Shown here in pieces: positions 1 through 7,428 of a DNA stretch of 23,673 nt. Location: positions 1-23,673 of the IMG/VR virus record IMGVR_UViG_3300008110_006703. One strand, given 5' to 3'. The first letter of the stretch is position 1. Each line of letters starts with the position of its first letter. The DNA is from a virus. Both the position numbers and the translations under genes were made by a program. The notes under the pieces were generated by a model. That model did no database searches, was not told where the DNA came from, and saw only the letters and a program-made list of their open reading frames with translations.

Positions 1-1373
1 AACCAGTTGTCGTCAACATGCGCCTCACCGTCTACCTTGTCTTGCCGACTCAGCATGGCATAGCCATAGTCGCGATCGGTTTCGTGGCTGGCATTGGTAA
101 AGCCATAAACCTCGAAGGGTATGCTGACCTTGCGACAAAATTCCACCAACACCAGCATCTGTTCAATCACAGCTGCCATCTGCTGACCCATGCTGCCTGA
201 CATGTCATAGAACATGATCAGGCCATGATTCTTGCCCATGGGTACTGTGGTGACACGACGGAACAGGTCTTCATTATAACGATAGCTGAAGATCTTTTTG
301 AGATCAATCTCACCACTCTTGCTGGTCGTGGCACGAGCCAACTGTGTGGCATTGCGACGCAGTTCAAATTCCTTGACCAGATAATTGATGATCTTGTCAT
401 TCTTTTTCTTGAAGCTGGCCAGGGTTTCAGACATCAACACCTGCTGCTCTGGGGTAAACTCCATCTGCTGCATCACTGTCTTGTAGCCCTGGATAAACGG
501 TGCTGCCTTCACAGTAGGTATGGTTATGTATTCATAGTTACGGCTATTAGGATCCAACAACTGTGCTTCGTGTTCGCGGAAGGCACGATCTGTGTCTGAC
601 ACTGGCTGGCGGTGATCCAGCATTTCACGTTCTTGGTCTGTGAGATCGCTATCATCGAATTCATTCTCGAACTCATACTCGATCTCATCATAGTCATCCA
701 GATCCAGGTCCTCGAGTTCTTTTTTGCCGTCGCCCATCTCACCAGGACCAACTTTGATGCGCAGTTTCTTTTTAATGGCGCCTTTCTTTTCTTCCATTTC
801 CTTCTTGCAGTAGGCCATGAGGTCACGAGCCAGCTGTTCAACCTCAGCCCAGGTCTCCAGCTGTTCGGTGCGACGCACATACTGCTTTTCTTCTTCAGTG
901 AACTGCACTGCCAGGAATGAACCTAGCTTGAAGTGCAGGTTGATGCGGTCAATGAGCAGCATGTCGTTGATGTTCTTGTCGGCAAGCTCAAAGAAATCTT
1001 TTTCGTACAGGCCCTGATAGGCGCGATAAAAGTTGGCGCGGAGACCTGGATACTTGAGTTTGATCTTTTTCTCGATGCGGGCGTCTTCCAAGACATTGAG
1101 GAAGCCCTTCATGGCCATGTCGGCCTTTTCCATGTCGCCATCTTCGCCGCAGATAGCGTCGTGCCAGCCCTTGGCAGGCGTATACAGTGCATGACCTACT
1201 TCATGACCACAGAGCAGGTCATATAAGTCGCCATCCATGTCGGCCCAGATAGGCAGGGTCAGGGTACGGCTCTTGGTATCGAAGCTGGCGGTGGGCACCT
1301 TGGCATGGAACACATTGATGTTCTCCTGGGCCAACAGCTTGGCAAATATCGATTTGCTAGTCTTAATATCCAT
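1..1373 (-). CDS. HExxH metallopeptidase-like + VWA domain protein (CobT-like), C-terminus cut by window edge
   Basis: The frame is open from ATG 1373 to the left edge (457 complete codons, no stop), so the C-terminus is missing. An AGAGGTG Shine-Dalgarno precedes the ATG. Residues 57-61 are HEVGH, a zincin-type HExxH motif, followed by a conserved-looking NVLEDARIEKK segment that could supply a further metal ligand. A highly acidic linker follows (ELEDLDLDDYDEIEYEFENE). Residues 390-394 are DMSGS, the DxSxS metal-ion-dependent adhesion site of a von Willebrand A domain. This layout resembles CobT-like proteins and 'peptidase/VWA' proteins of T4-like marine phages. The upstream neighbour is an AAA+ ATPase, matching the recurrent MoxR/CobS ATPase plus VWA partner arrangement. 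By family analogy the pair would form a chaperone- or chelatase-like remodelling machine; the target is unknown. The motifs are clear; the biological role is inference. Confidence 0.9.
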   Translation of the reverse strand, partial: MDIKTSKSIFAKLLAQENINVFHAKVPTASFDTKSRTLTLPIWADMDGDLYDLLCGHEVGHALYTPAKGWHDAICGEDGDMEKADMAMKGFLNVLEDARIEKKIKLKYPGLRANFYRAYQGLYEKDFFELADKNINDMLLIDRINLHFKLGSFLAVQFTEEEKQYVRRTEQLETWAEVEQLARDLMAYCKKEMEEKKGAIKKKLRIKVGPGEMGDGKKELEDLDLDDYDEIEYEFENEFDDSDLTDQEREMLDHRQPVSDTDRAFREHEAQLLDPNSRNYEYITIPTVKAAPFIQGYKTVMQQMEFTPEQQVLMSETLASFKKKNDKIINYLVKEFELRRNATQLARATTSKSGEIDLKKIFSYRYNEDLFRRVTTVPMGKNHGLIMFYDMSGSMGQQMAAVIEQMLVLVEFCRKVSIPFEVYGFTNASHETDRDYGYAMLSRQDKVDGEAHVDDNW

Positions 1374-1398
1374 GGTCACCTCTTCATTATGTATAGCG

Positions 1399-1427
1399 AT
1401 TATAGCAGATCTCGCACACTCTGTCAA
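1399..1427 (-). promoter_or_regulatory. sigma-70-type promoter for the HExxH-VWA gene
   Basis: On the minus strand TTGACA (1422-1427) and TATAAT (1399-1404) are separated by 17 bp, a perfect consensus match. It sits in the 64-bp gap after the AAA+ ATPase gene and about 25 bp upstream of the ATG at 1373. The VWA gene therefore probably has its own early transcript in addition to readthrough. Confidence 0.85.
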
Positions 1428-1437
1428 TACCTGCTTA

Positions 1438-2313
1438 TCATTTCATGCAGGTTGCACGAGCCATCTTCCGCCAGTCACCGCCCATCTGCATCAGAGCCAT
1501 TAACTTGAGCAGCATACGGATGCTCAATTCACGTAACCGGTCCTGATTCTCAATCACAAAATCCATGATTTCGTTCTTCTCGGATTCATCCAACATCTGG
1601 TTATCCAGCACACCACCGGCCACAACCTGCTTCAGGCGTACAATATAGTCACGCTTGGTCTTGATGCCTACATCTAGATAGTGGCTACGGCTAATCAGGG
1701 CCTGGAAGTGCGGAGCCAGCTTGTTGCCCTTGTCGATTAGGTTATCAAAATCATAGTTAGTGATAAAGATAATCGAACCTTCGAATTCAAAATTACGTGG
1801 CAGACGCTCACCATCTTCGTCTTCCATCTTGGTCTCGGTCAACCAGCTGAGTCGGCGTACTCGAGTCATATCACAAGCAGCCTTGAGCAGGTTAAGACAG
1901 ACGTCATCTAAGAACACACTATCAGCATCGTCAAAAACCACTACACAATCTTTGTGGCGGTTCTCATACAACATCTTATAGAGGCCGGTGGGGCGAACAT
2001 AACCTTTGACGAAGGTGCAGAGCTTTTCGTCTTCCATCTGTTCCATGATCTTGGTTACTGTGTGACTCTTGCCTACACCAGCTGGACCTGAAATGATCAG
2101 CGTCTTATTATAACCTTTGAAGGTAGCCAGTGCCATGGTGTGCATGGCATCAAAACGATCACCCAGACGTTCTGCAATCTCAGCATCAGTCTCGCTTTGG
2201 ATAACCACTTTAGGTTGTGCAAGCACTGGTGCCAGACCAGTATGCTGCATTGCTGCGTCTAGACGTTTCTTCGTCATACGAACACCGGACTTAGGGACTC
2301 CTCTGGGCATCAT
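1438..2313 (-). CDS. AAA+ ATPase (MoxR/CobS-like partner of the VWA protein)
   Basis: A 291-aa protein with Walker A GPAGVGKS (residues 76-83), Walker B VVVFDD (124-129) and a sensor-1-like IIFITNYD (181-188), the order expected of an AAA+ module. A lysine/arginine-rich N-terminal tail precedes the ATPase core and a helical region follows it. Two ATGs occur in tandem at 2313 and 2310 behind a GAGGAG Shine-Dalgarno; the second has the better spacing, so the protein may begin one residue later. A promoter lies just upstream and a separate one drives the VWA gene downstream. T4-like cyanophages often carry a gene annotated cobS at a comparable place; here I infer only an AAA+ ATPase that works with the neighbouring VWA/HExxH protein. 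It could also be an unrelated phage AAA+ protein. Confidence 0.88.
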   Translation of the reverse strand: MMPRGVPKSGVRMTKKRLDAAMQHTGLAPVLAQPKVVIQSETDAEIAERLGDRFDAMHTMALATFKGYNKTLIISGPAGVGKSHTVTKIMEQMEDEKLCTFVKGYVRPTGLYKMLYENRHKDCVVVFDDADSVFLDDVCLNLLKAACDMTRVRRLSWLTETKMEDEDGERLPRNFEFEGSIIFITNYDFDNLIDKGNKLAPHFQALISRSHYLDVGIKTKRDYIVRLKQVVAGGVLDNQMLDESEKNEIMDFVIENQDRLRELSIRMLLKLMALMQMGGDWRKMARATCMK

Positions 2314-2342
2314 TCACTCCTCATCATCATCAACATACCACT

Positions 2343-2370
2343 ATTATGGCATCACGATGCTAAGAGTCAA
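2343..2370 (-). promoter_or_regulatory. sigma-70-type promoter for the AAA+ ATPase gene
   Basis: On the minus strand TTGACT (2365-2370) and CATAAT (2343-2348) are separated by 16 bp, one mismatch in each hexamer. It lies about 30 bp upstream of the ATPase start and downstream of a large inverted repeat. Confidence 0.6.
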
Positions 2371-2405
2371 GAAGAACCAGAAAGACCAAGTAAAATGGTC
2401 GGGTT

Positions 2406-2469
2406 CTAACCCATTGATTTCATTGATGTTTTTCTGGGCTGAAAAAGTGCTTGAAAATCAATGGGTTAG
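2406..2469. repeat. 15-bp perfect inverted repeat with nested hairpin in the intergenic gap
   Basis: Arms CTAACCCATTGATTT (2406-2420) and its exact complement (2455-2469) flank a 34-nt loop. The loop holds a smaller stem, TTTTTC (2429-2434) against GAAAAA (2441-2446). It lies in the 180-bp gap between the phosphoribosyltransferase stop and the ATPase promoter. In the minus direction no U-tract follows, so it is not a standard intrinsic terminator. It could be a transcript end or processing structure, or a protein-binding site. Confidence 0.75.
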
Positions 2470-2493
2470 CAGGGGTGAAGTATTATGAATTTA

Positions 2494-2970
2494 TTAAGAA
2501 TTATTGCTGGCCCACCAGTGCTCCCAGGGGAATACCACCCATTCATCTTGCCTGTCTTCGGCAATATAAGAGCCCACGAAGTCTGCGGCATCCTGGCTAG
2601 CTGGCTTTTCGAACAGTACGGCATAGCGGATATCGCCAGCCAAGGGTACTGTGGCAGCAATTTCCTTGACTGTGACCAGAGTCTTACCGGTGTCATTGAT
2701 GTCGTCGATGAACATCACTGGACCACATCGCCAGGCATCGCGCAGGCCATGACTCACACTCATGGCATCGACTATGGCGGCATCGCGCAGACTTACCTGT
2801 ATGGGAAACAACGGACATTCATAGTAGTGACTTAGCATCACACCCAGGGGCAGTCCACCGCGATTGGGTGCTACTATGGCGCTGGGGCGAAAGTCCTGCA
2901 AAGCACTCTCGCGCACAATTTTATGCAGTAGACTACGCACTTCAAAATCATATACATTGCGATGTTTCAT
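2494..2970 (-). CDS. Phosphoribosyltransferase domain protein
   Basis: A 158-aa type I phosphoribosyltransferase. Residues 86-97 carry the PRPP-binding loop MFIDDINDTGKT (hydrophobic strand, two acidic residues, then TGKT). An early APNRGGLPLG segment (34-43) matches the usual region after the first strand. The family transfers phosphoribose from PRPP to a base such as xanthine, hypoxanthine or guanine; the substrate cannot be told from sequence. Its ATG overlaps the stop of the upstream amidotransferase-like gene by one base (TAATG), indicating translational coupling. It is the last gene of the operon that starts with queD and carries gp47 and gp46. A role in purine or deazapurine salvage for the modification pathway is an inference. 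Confidence 0.85.
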   Translation of the reverse strand: MKHRNVYDFEVRSLLHKIVRESALQDFRPSAIVAPNRGGLPLGVMLSHYYECPLFPIQVSLRDAAIVDAMSVSHGLRDAWRCGPVMFIDDINDTGKTLVTVKEIAATVPLAGDIRYAVLFEKPASQDAADFVGSYIAEDRQDEWVVFPWEHWWASNNS

Positions 2971-3605
2971 TATCTCTCCATTATGTTATCAACAAACTCC
3001 AACAGCAGGCGATTGTGTTCGCCGCCGTGCCAGAGCCCACGCATGTAGCTGGGACTCTTATACCAATAGGCCTGACTTTCAGGATGGCATCCAATCAATC
3101 CTATGCGGTTCTGTATTATAGTCATGCTGTAGCCTGTGTCGTAGGTAGCATAGACATCCTGATCGCCGCCCAGGAAAGTACAACCATCATAGAAGAACAT
3201 CTTCATGGGTGTGCCTTGCCAGTTCACTGGCATGTTCTTGATGTGTGGCCGTCGAGTATCCGTACCAGGCTGTATGATGTACTGATCTACTCGGGTTTCA
3301 TCTAGTATGTCAAAGTAATTACGGTCTGCCCAATAGGCACCCATGCAGATGCCAATGTAACGACCACCATGACGCAGATATCTTTGTATGTAGGGCTTGT
3401 GCTTCTTTGCCACAGCATCAAATCTATCGGCATCGCCGGTGCCACCAGGAAATAATACAGCATCTACATCGTCAAAGAACGAGTCTTCCATTTCGTTCTT
3501 GCCAAACAACTTAAAACTATACTTGCTCTCCAAAGACTTGATCACACCATTGCTGCACTGCGCATCACACACGGGCTCGTGCATGAACAAAGCTATGCGC
3601 TTCAT
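2970..3605 (-). CDS. BPL_N-like (class I amidotransferase fold) protein
   Basis: A 211-aa protein with a flavodoxin/amidotransferase-like fold signature: an LFPGGTGD turn near residues 51-58, a nucleophile-elbow cysteine in GICMGAYW (C87), and a late GCHPES segment (H174, E176) in the place of the His-Glu pair of a Cys-His-Glu triad. This pattern is typical of the biotin-protein-ligase N-terminal (BPL_N) domain, relatives of which occur in phages as stand-alone proteins. The reaction is unknown; amide hydrolysis is possible because the triad appears intact. Its ATG overlaps the upstream gene (ATGA) and its stop overlaps the phosphoribosyltransferase start, so the two are probably made together. 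Confidence 0.75.
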   Translation of the reverse strand: MKRIALFMHEPVCDAQCSNGVIKSLESKYSFKLFGKNEMEDSFFDDVDAVLFPGGTGDADRFDAVAKKHKPYIQRYLRHGGRYIGICMGAYWADRNYFDILDETRVDQYIIQPGTDTRRPHIKNMPVNWQGTPMKMFFYDGCTFLGGDQDVYATYDTGYSMTIIQNRIGLIGCHPESQAYWYKSPSYMRGLWHGGEHNRLLLEFVDNIMER

Positions 3606-3838
3606 GATCTGGTTATGCTTAATATTCGATCAATCTGCTTTTGTAGTACGGCTTCACGATTAGGCCAATGGATATAGGCCTTGTCAGGATTCTTCTGCAG
3701 GTTGCGCAGCAAGGGTAGTATCAGACTCTCGACTTGTTGTAACTTGGTCTTGGTCTCGTCTACCTCGGCCTGTACTGCGGTGGGATCAAAGTCTACGGCG
3801 GTAAAGCCAAAGTCATCGCCCAGATCTTCGTCTATCAT
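3602..3838 (-). CDS. Small conserved phage protein between gp46 and the BPL_N gene, function unknown
   Basis: A 78-aa protein with an acidic N-terminus (MIDEDLGDDFG) and a helical, probably coiled middle (EVDETKTKLQQVESLILPLL), ending with a NPDKAYIHWPNR segment and a basic tail. The LILPLL...NP.K.YI.WPNR pattern looks like a short protein that often accompanies gp46 in marine T4-like phages; this is from memory, not a search. It overlaps gp46 upstream and the BPL_N gene downstream by ATGA junctions. No catalytic motif is visible. A small partner of the gp46/gp47 recombination complex is possible on position alone. Confidence 0.7.
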   Translation of the reverse strand: MIDEDLGDDFGFTAVDFDPTAVQAEVDETKTKLQQVESLILPLLRNLQKNPDKAYIHWPNREAVLQKQIDRILSITRS

Positions 3839-5553
3839 TTTTGTGCTATCCTTGAGAAATTTTGATACTTTTCAAACTTAATTACCGAACGGAATTTATC
3901 AAATAACTGATCGCCCTTGTGACTAATGACAAACACATTGGTGTCTTCGCCAAGAGTGTTCAGAACATTCATCAAATAGTCTGTGCCATTGATGTCCAGA
4001 CTTGAGTCAAATACTTCATCCAACAGCAGTAGATTGGTGGCAGCTGAGTTCTTCATCTTGGCTATGGTACGCCAGGTAAACAGCAAGGCTAAATCAATAC
4101 GCTGCTTCTCACCTTCACTGAAGCTGGCATAGCTAAAATCATCTCTGTGCCGACTCTTGATGGTTTCATTGAAGGCTTCGTCTAATTCAAAGCTCACAAA
4201 GAAGTCCATGGCATTTAGGTATTTATTCACCAGTTTATTAATGGCTGGCAGATACTGACGTATGACCTTGGTCTTGATGCCGGTGTCTTTGAGCAGGTTG
4301 CTGGCTATGTCCTGATAGTATTTTTCTTCGCCCAACGCAGTACGTTCCTGTGTCTTGACCACTACTTCACGAGCCAGGCCACGCAGCTTGCCCTTCTCTT
4401 CGTCTAGGTTGTCAGTGGTCTCAGTATGTGTATTAAGCTCGGCCTGCAGTTTCTGAATATACTTCTGGCTGGCTATGATCTGATTGTTGTGTGCAATAAT
4501 TTCCTGGTTGTGGCCAGCGATTTGATTGCTGGTGTCGTGTATGATGTCCAGTCTTAACTGCACTGCGTCGATGTTGTTGCTTAAAGCAGTCAGTGCCTGC
4601 TGTATTTCTTCCATCTTGGCATTTTGTGCAGCTATGGCCTCGGTTTTAAGATCATGCGGCAGTCCCTGTTGGCAGGTGGGACAGTTGTCGTTGTCATGAT
4701 AGAACGCAATCTCATTCTGTGCCTTGCTGATCTTCTCGGTCATTTTGCGCTGCAGGTCAGCCAACTTGCGAGCCTTGTCAATCTGAGTATCCTCATCATT
4801 GATCTGCGATCGCAGAGCCTGCACCTGTGCTTCCAATTTTACCACTGCTGAATTGGCAAAGTCAATTTCTGTGCAGGCTGCGTCTATGCCGTCCTGTATT
4901 TCCTTGCTGCGGTTATCACGATCAACCTCCAGTGTCTTGATATACTCATTCTGGATCCTGACTCGTTCTTTCTGCACTTCGATGTCGGCGTCAATCTGCC
5001 GTAGACTATCCTTGAGCTGACTCTGACGATCTTTGAGCAGTTGATTCATGGCAGTAAAGATGCGTATGTCCAGCAGGTCCTCGATGATCTCGCGACGATG
5101 GCTCGGCGGTAACTGCATGAACGGAGTAAAGCTGGCGCTGCCCAGCATGACAATCTGAGTAAAGCTCTTGTAGTTCAACTTTAGGATATGCTCTTCCAGA
5201 TACTTCTGATAGTCACGACTGTCGGCTTCCTGGTTTAGGAAGTTGCCGTCGATGTAGATCTCGAAGCGCGCAGGCTTATGACCACGCACAATGCGATAGT
5301 GTTTGCGGCCTATGCTGAACTCTACTTCTACCAACAGATTTTTCTGATTGATAGAGTTTAACAGTTGTGGTTTGCTGATGTTGCGGAATGCCTTGTTGAA
5401 TAATGCAAAGCAGATGGCATCCAAGATGGTGCTTTTGCCTGCGCCATTCTCACCCACAATTAAGGTGGTGCTGGTACGATCCAGTTGAATCTCAGTCGTG
5501 GAGTTACCTGTGCTGAGGAAATTACGCCAGCTTATCTTTTTAAATTTTACCAT
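3835..5553 (-). CDS. 46: gp46-like recombination endonuclease subunit (SbcC/Rad50 ATPase)
   Basis: A 572-aa SMC-type ATPase. Residues 34-41 are the Walker A motif GENGAGKS. Two long coiled-coil arms flank a CPTC zinc hook at 291-294. The ABC signature SFSEGEKQ starts at 477 and Walker B LLLLDE at 508, followed by the D-loop and a VISH switch. The length and the start MVKFKKISWRNFLSTGN fit T4 gp46. With gp47 it forms the Mre11-Rad50-like nuclease that resects DNA ends for recombination-dependent replication and helps degrade host DNA. The start overlaps the end of a 40-aa ORF by 14 bp and has only a weak ribosome-binding site, which suggests coupled translation. Confidence 0.97.
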   Translation of the reverse strand: MVKFKKISWRNFLSTGNSTTEIQLDRTSTTLIVGENGAGKSTILDAICFALFNKAFRNISKPQLLNSINQKNLLVEVEFSIGRKHYRIVRGHKPARFEIYIDGNFLNQEADSRDYQKYLEEHILKLNYKSFTQIVMLGSASFTPFMQLPPSHRREIIEDLLDIRIFTAMNQLLKDRQSQLKDSLRQIDADIEVQKERVRIQNEYIKTLEVDRDNRSKEIQDGIDAACTEIDFANSAVVKLEAQVQALRSQINDEDTQIDKARKLADLQRKMTEKISKAQNEIAFYHDNDNCPTCQQGLPHDLKTEAIAAQNAKMEEIQQALTALSNNIDAVQLRLDIIHDTSNQIAGHNQEIIAHNNQIIASQKYIQKLQAELNTHTETTDNLDEEKGKLRGLAREVVVKTQERTALGEEKYYQDIASNLLKDTGIKTKVIRQYLPAINKLVNKYLNAMDFFVSFELDEAFNETIKSRHRDDFSYASFSEGEKQRIDLALLFTWRTIAKMKNSAATNLLLLDEVFDSSLDINGTDYLMNVLNTLGEDTNVFVISHKGDQLFDKFRSVIKFEKYQNFSRIAQK

Positions 5554-5662
5554 CTAGATTCAAGTGTTTATGACAACGTTTACAGAACCAGATACGGGGA
5601 GCGTGCTCCTTGTCTGGACGATAAGGATTATGACCCAACAACCAACACATCAGAGATTTCAT
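5540..5662 (-). CDS. 40-aa zinc-ribbon-like small protein between gp47 and gp46
   Basis: A 40-codon ORF that starts at ATG 5662 with a TAATG overlap on the gp47 stop and a GAGGAG Shine-Dalgarno 2 nt before the start codon, and ends 14 bp inside gp46. The N-terminus MKSLMCWLLGH (C6, H11) and a C-terminal FCKRCHKH (C27, C30) give a C-x4-H...C-x2-C set, like the very small phage zinc-ribbon proteins of the DUF1660 type. The tight fit between two essential genes, good ribosome-binding site and conserved-looking metal ligands support a real gene. The function is unknown. It may mediate coupling of gp47 and gp46 translation or bind nucleic acid. Confidence 0.72.
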   Translation of the reverse strand: MKSLMCWLLGHNPYRPDKEHAPRIWFCKRCHKHLNLDGKI

Positions 5663-6717
5663 TACTCCTCCTGATTTTGTGCCTCTACATAGAGCTCTTT
5701 GAGCAGCGTTTTAATGCGTGGCTTGTCGGCATCGGTCTCAGTTGTGTCAACGAAACTGTTGAGCAGACTCATGGTGTCTTCGATGTCTAGATTTTCATCA
5801 CCCAGAGCCTCGGCCTCGAACTCAGAAAAGTCTTCAATGATTTTTAATTCTAGCAGATTTTGCTTGTAGAGTCGATCTATTAATTGATCAAATTTATAAA
5901 AGTCATTTTTATTGGCCACCACCAGCTTGACCATCTTTTCAGCAAACATGCTGGCATCGATGCTGTCTGGATCTACCTTGGCATCATCATAGACATAACG
6001 CACAAACATCCTGTAGGGATTTTCTATGAAGGTCAATTCCTGTGTCTTGGTGTCCAGAATATGAAAGCCGCGGGGATCATCATAGTCGTTCCAGGTCATC
6101 TCATAGGGGTTGCCCAGATACTGAATATTTTTATTGCGGCTACGATGATGAAAATGGCCACTGCACACCAGATCAAACTTATCAAAGATTTTTGGATCCA
6201 TACCGCCTTCGCTGGCCATGCCCTTGTGCATGACAAAACCAGCCAATTCTAAATGCCCCATGAGCACCGGAGCAGTACTGTTCTTGATGGCATCCATACA
6301 CTCCGCATAGTTGTCAGCACAAATCCAGGGCATCATTAAAATGCTGAAGTTGTCTAACTGCAGAGTGTCTGGACTATCATAGGTAACAATGTTGTTGTAT
6401 TCGTTGAGCAGCAGATCCAGACTATTTACTTCATTGGTATTCTTGAAGTAGGTGTCATGATTGCCAGCCAGCATGTGCACAACCATGCCGCGCTCTTCTA
6501 ATTCATTGAAGAAATACTCACGACAATTTTTTAGAATATTGAAATTAATATACTTACGACGGTCAAAACAATCGCCAAGATGAATGACAGTTGTAATACG
6601 TTCTCGTGCAAGAGTTGGAAAAAAGACTTCATTATAGAATTTCCTAAAAAAGTTATCAAAGGGCAGGCTATCCGATCTGGCACCAAAATGCGTATCGGTC
6701 ACTAATGCTATTTTCAT
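5662..6717 (-). CDS. 47: gp47-like recombination endonuclease subunit (SbcD/Mre11 phosphoesterase)
   Basis: A 351-aa calcineurin-like metallophosphoesterase with all core motifs in order: DTHFGAR (D8, H10), GDCFDRRKYI (G48, D49), GNHDTYFKNT (N86-H87-D88), GHLELAGF near 155 and SGHFHHRS near 195. These ligands bind two metal ions for nuclease activity. It is the nuclease partner of gp46. Its C-terminal quarter is acidic and helical, as expected for the Rad50-binding region. It overlaps the upstream DUF465-like gene (ATGA) and the 40-aa ORF downstream (TAATG). Confidence 0.97.
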   Translation of the reverse strand: MKIALVTDTHFGARSDSLPFDNFFRKFYNEVFFPTLARERITTVIHLGDCFDRRKYINFNILKNCREYFFNELEERGMVVHMLAGNHDTYFKNTNEVNSLDLLLNEYNNIVTYDSPDTLQLDNFSILMMPWICADNYAECMDAIKNSTAPVLMGHLELAGFVMHKGMASEGGMDPKIFDKFDLVCSGHFHHRSRNKNIQYLGNPYEMTWNDYDDPRGFHILDTKTQELTFIENPYRMFVRYVYDDAKVDPDSIDASMFAEKMVKLVVANKNDFYKFDQLIDRLYKQNLLELKIIEDFSEFEAEALGDENLDIEDTMSLLNSFVDTTETDADKPRIKTLLKELYVEAQNQEE

Positions 6718-6896
6718 AGAGAGGCTTTGAGTTTTTCAATTTGGTCTTTGAGCATTAATTTTTCTTTTTTCATTTTACCCATGTCAACATCGTTGAGATA
6801 GTTACTGTATCCCCAGGCAATATTGTATTCTAATTCACGATGGCGTTCTTCTAGATGTTTAATGGTTTCAGTGAGACTGTGGTTTTCATCAATCAT
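6714..6896 (-). CDS. DUF465/YdcH-like small coiled-coil protein
   Basis: A 60-aa protein reading MIDENHSLTETIKHLEERHR at its start, then a second helix with MKKEKLMLKDQIEKLK. The two-helix layout with an LEERHRELE first helix and KKxKLxLKDxI second helix matches the DUF465/YdcH family of small helical hairpins. I chose the ATG at 6896 because AGGGG lies 5 nt upstream; an open frame extends further to 6935 but only inside the queD gene. It slightly overlaps the queD end and overlaps gp47 by ATGA. The function of the family is unknown. Confidence 0.75.
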   Translation of the reverse strand: MIDENHSLTETIKHLEERHRELEYNIAWGYSNYLNDVDMGKMKKEKLMLKDQIEKLKASL

Positions 6897-7416
6897 AGGT
6901 CCCCTCATAGGTAGCACTGTTGGCATTGTGTTCAAATACTTCTACGCTGCGTAGTCTGACTCCTGCACCCACAGGATATCGAGCTCGGAATTGATTGCCG
7001 TTTGGACAATAATATTCATTGCCGTTTTTAAAAATATGCAGTATGGTGGCCATTTCTTTGTAGGCAAGTTCTGCAAACTTCTCACATCCAACTGCTTCTA
7101 CAATACGAATGTCGCATACGCCACCAACGTCGTTAAGCCCTAGTGATGCCAGTGCTTTGAATTTGTCTAAATGTGGATCATCTTCGGCAACTACTAAAGT
7201 ATGATCAAACATCCATTCACTCCACTCCTTGAATGCCTTGAGTCCGCCAAAGTCCATGACCCAGTTACGGTCATCCAGGGTCTCACTTTCAAAGATCAAT
7301 TTGATGCCGATGCTGTAGCCATGCAGCAGACTGCAATGACTATGCGAACTGCGCCATTGACGAAAGCAGCAGCTTAGTCCACGGTCATTACCATAGGTTT
7401 TTGTGCTTAGATACAT
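6889..7416 (-). CDS. queD: QueD-like 6-carboxytetrahydropterin synthase (6-pyruvoyl-tetrahydropterin synthase family)
   Basis: A 175-aa protein of the PTPS/QueD family, which converts dihydroneopterin triphosphate to 6-carboxytetrahydropterin, the second step toward 7-deazaguanines. Visible features are an SSHSHCSLLHGYS segment (H25, H27, catalytic-position C28, H32), the VMDFGGLKAF strand (residues 53-62), the DHT motif (71-73) and GCEKFAE (110-116) at the substrate-binding glutamate position. The usual HGH zinc pair is HGY here (Y34), so the metal site may use H27 or the extra histidine instead. It is the first gene after a strong promoter and leads the operon that carries gp47 and gp46. 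AAGGAG precedes the ATG. Family assignment is firm; activity on this substrate is inferred. Confidence 0.87.
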   Translation of the reverse strand: MYLSTKTYGNDRGLSCCFRQWRSSHSHCSLLHGYSIGIKLIFESETLDDRNWVMDFGGLKAFKEWSEWMFDHTLVVAEDDPHLDKFKALASLGLNDVGGVCDIRIVEAVGCEKFAELAYKEMATILHIFKNGNEYYCPNGNQFRARYPVGAGVRLRSVEVFEHNANSATYEGTYD

Positions 7417-7428
7417 GTTCTCTCCTTA

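Noticed and set aside
225-599. Plus-strand open frame of 124 codons
   Set aside because: It lies opposite the clear HExxH-VWA gene, has no promoter or ribosome-binding site and no recognisable motif. The same holds for the other long plus-strand frames, for example 2485-2835, 5884-6252 and 16870-17154.
5597-5608. GGAGC-GT-GCTCC short palindrome
   Set aside because: It lies inside the 40-aa coding region, the loop is only two bases, and no U-tract follows; not called as a regulatory element.
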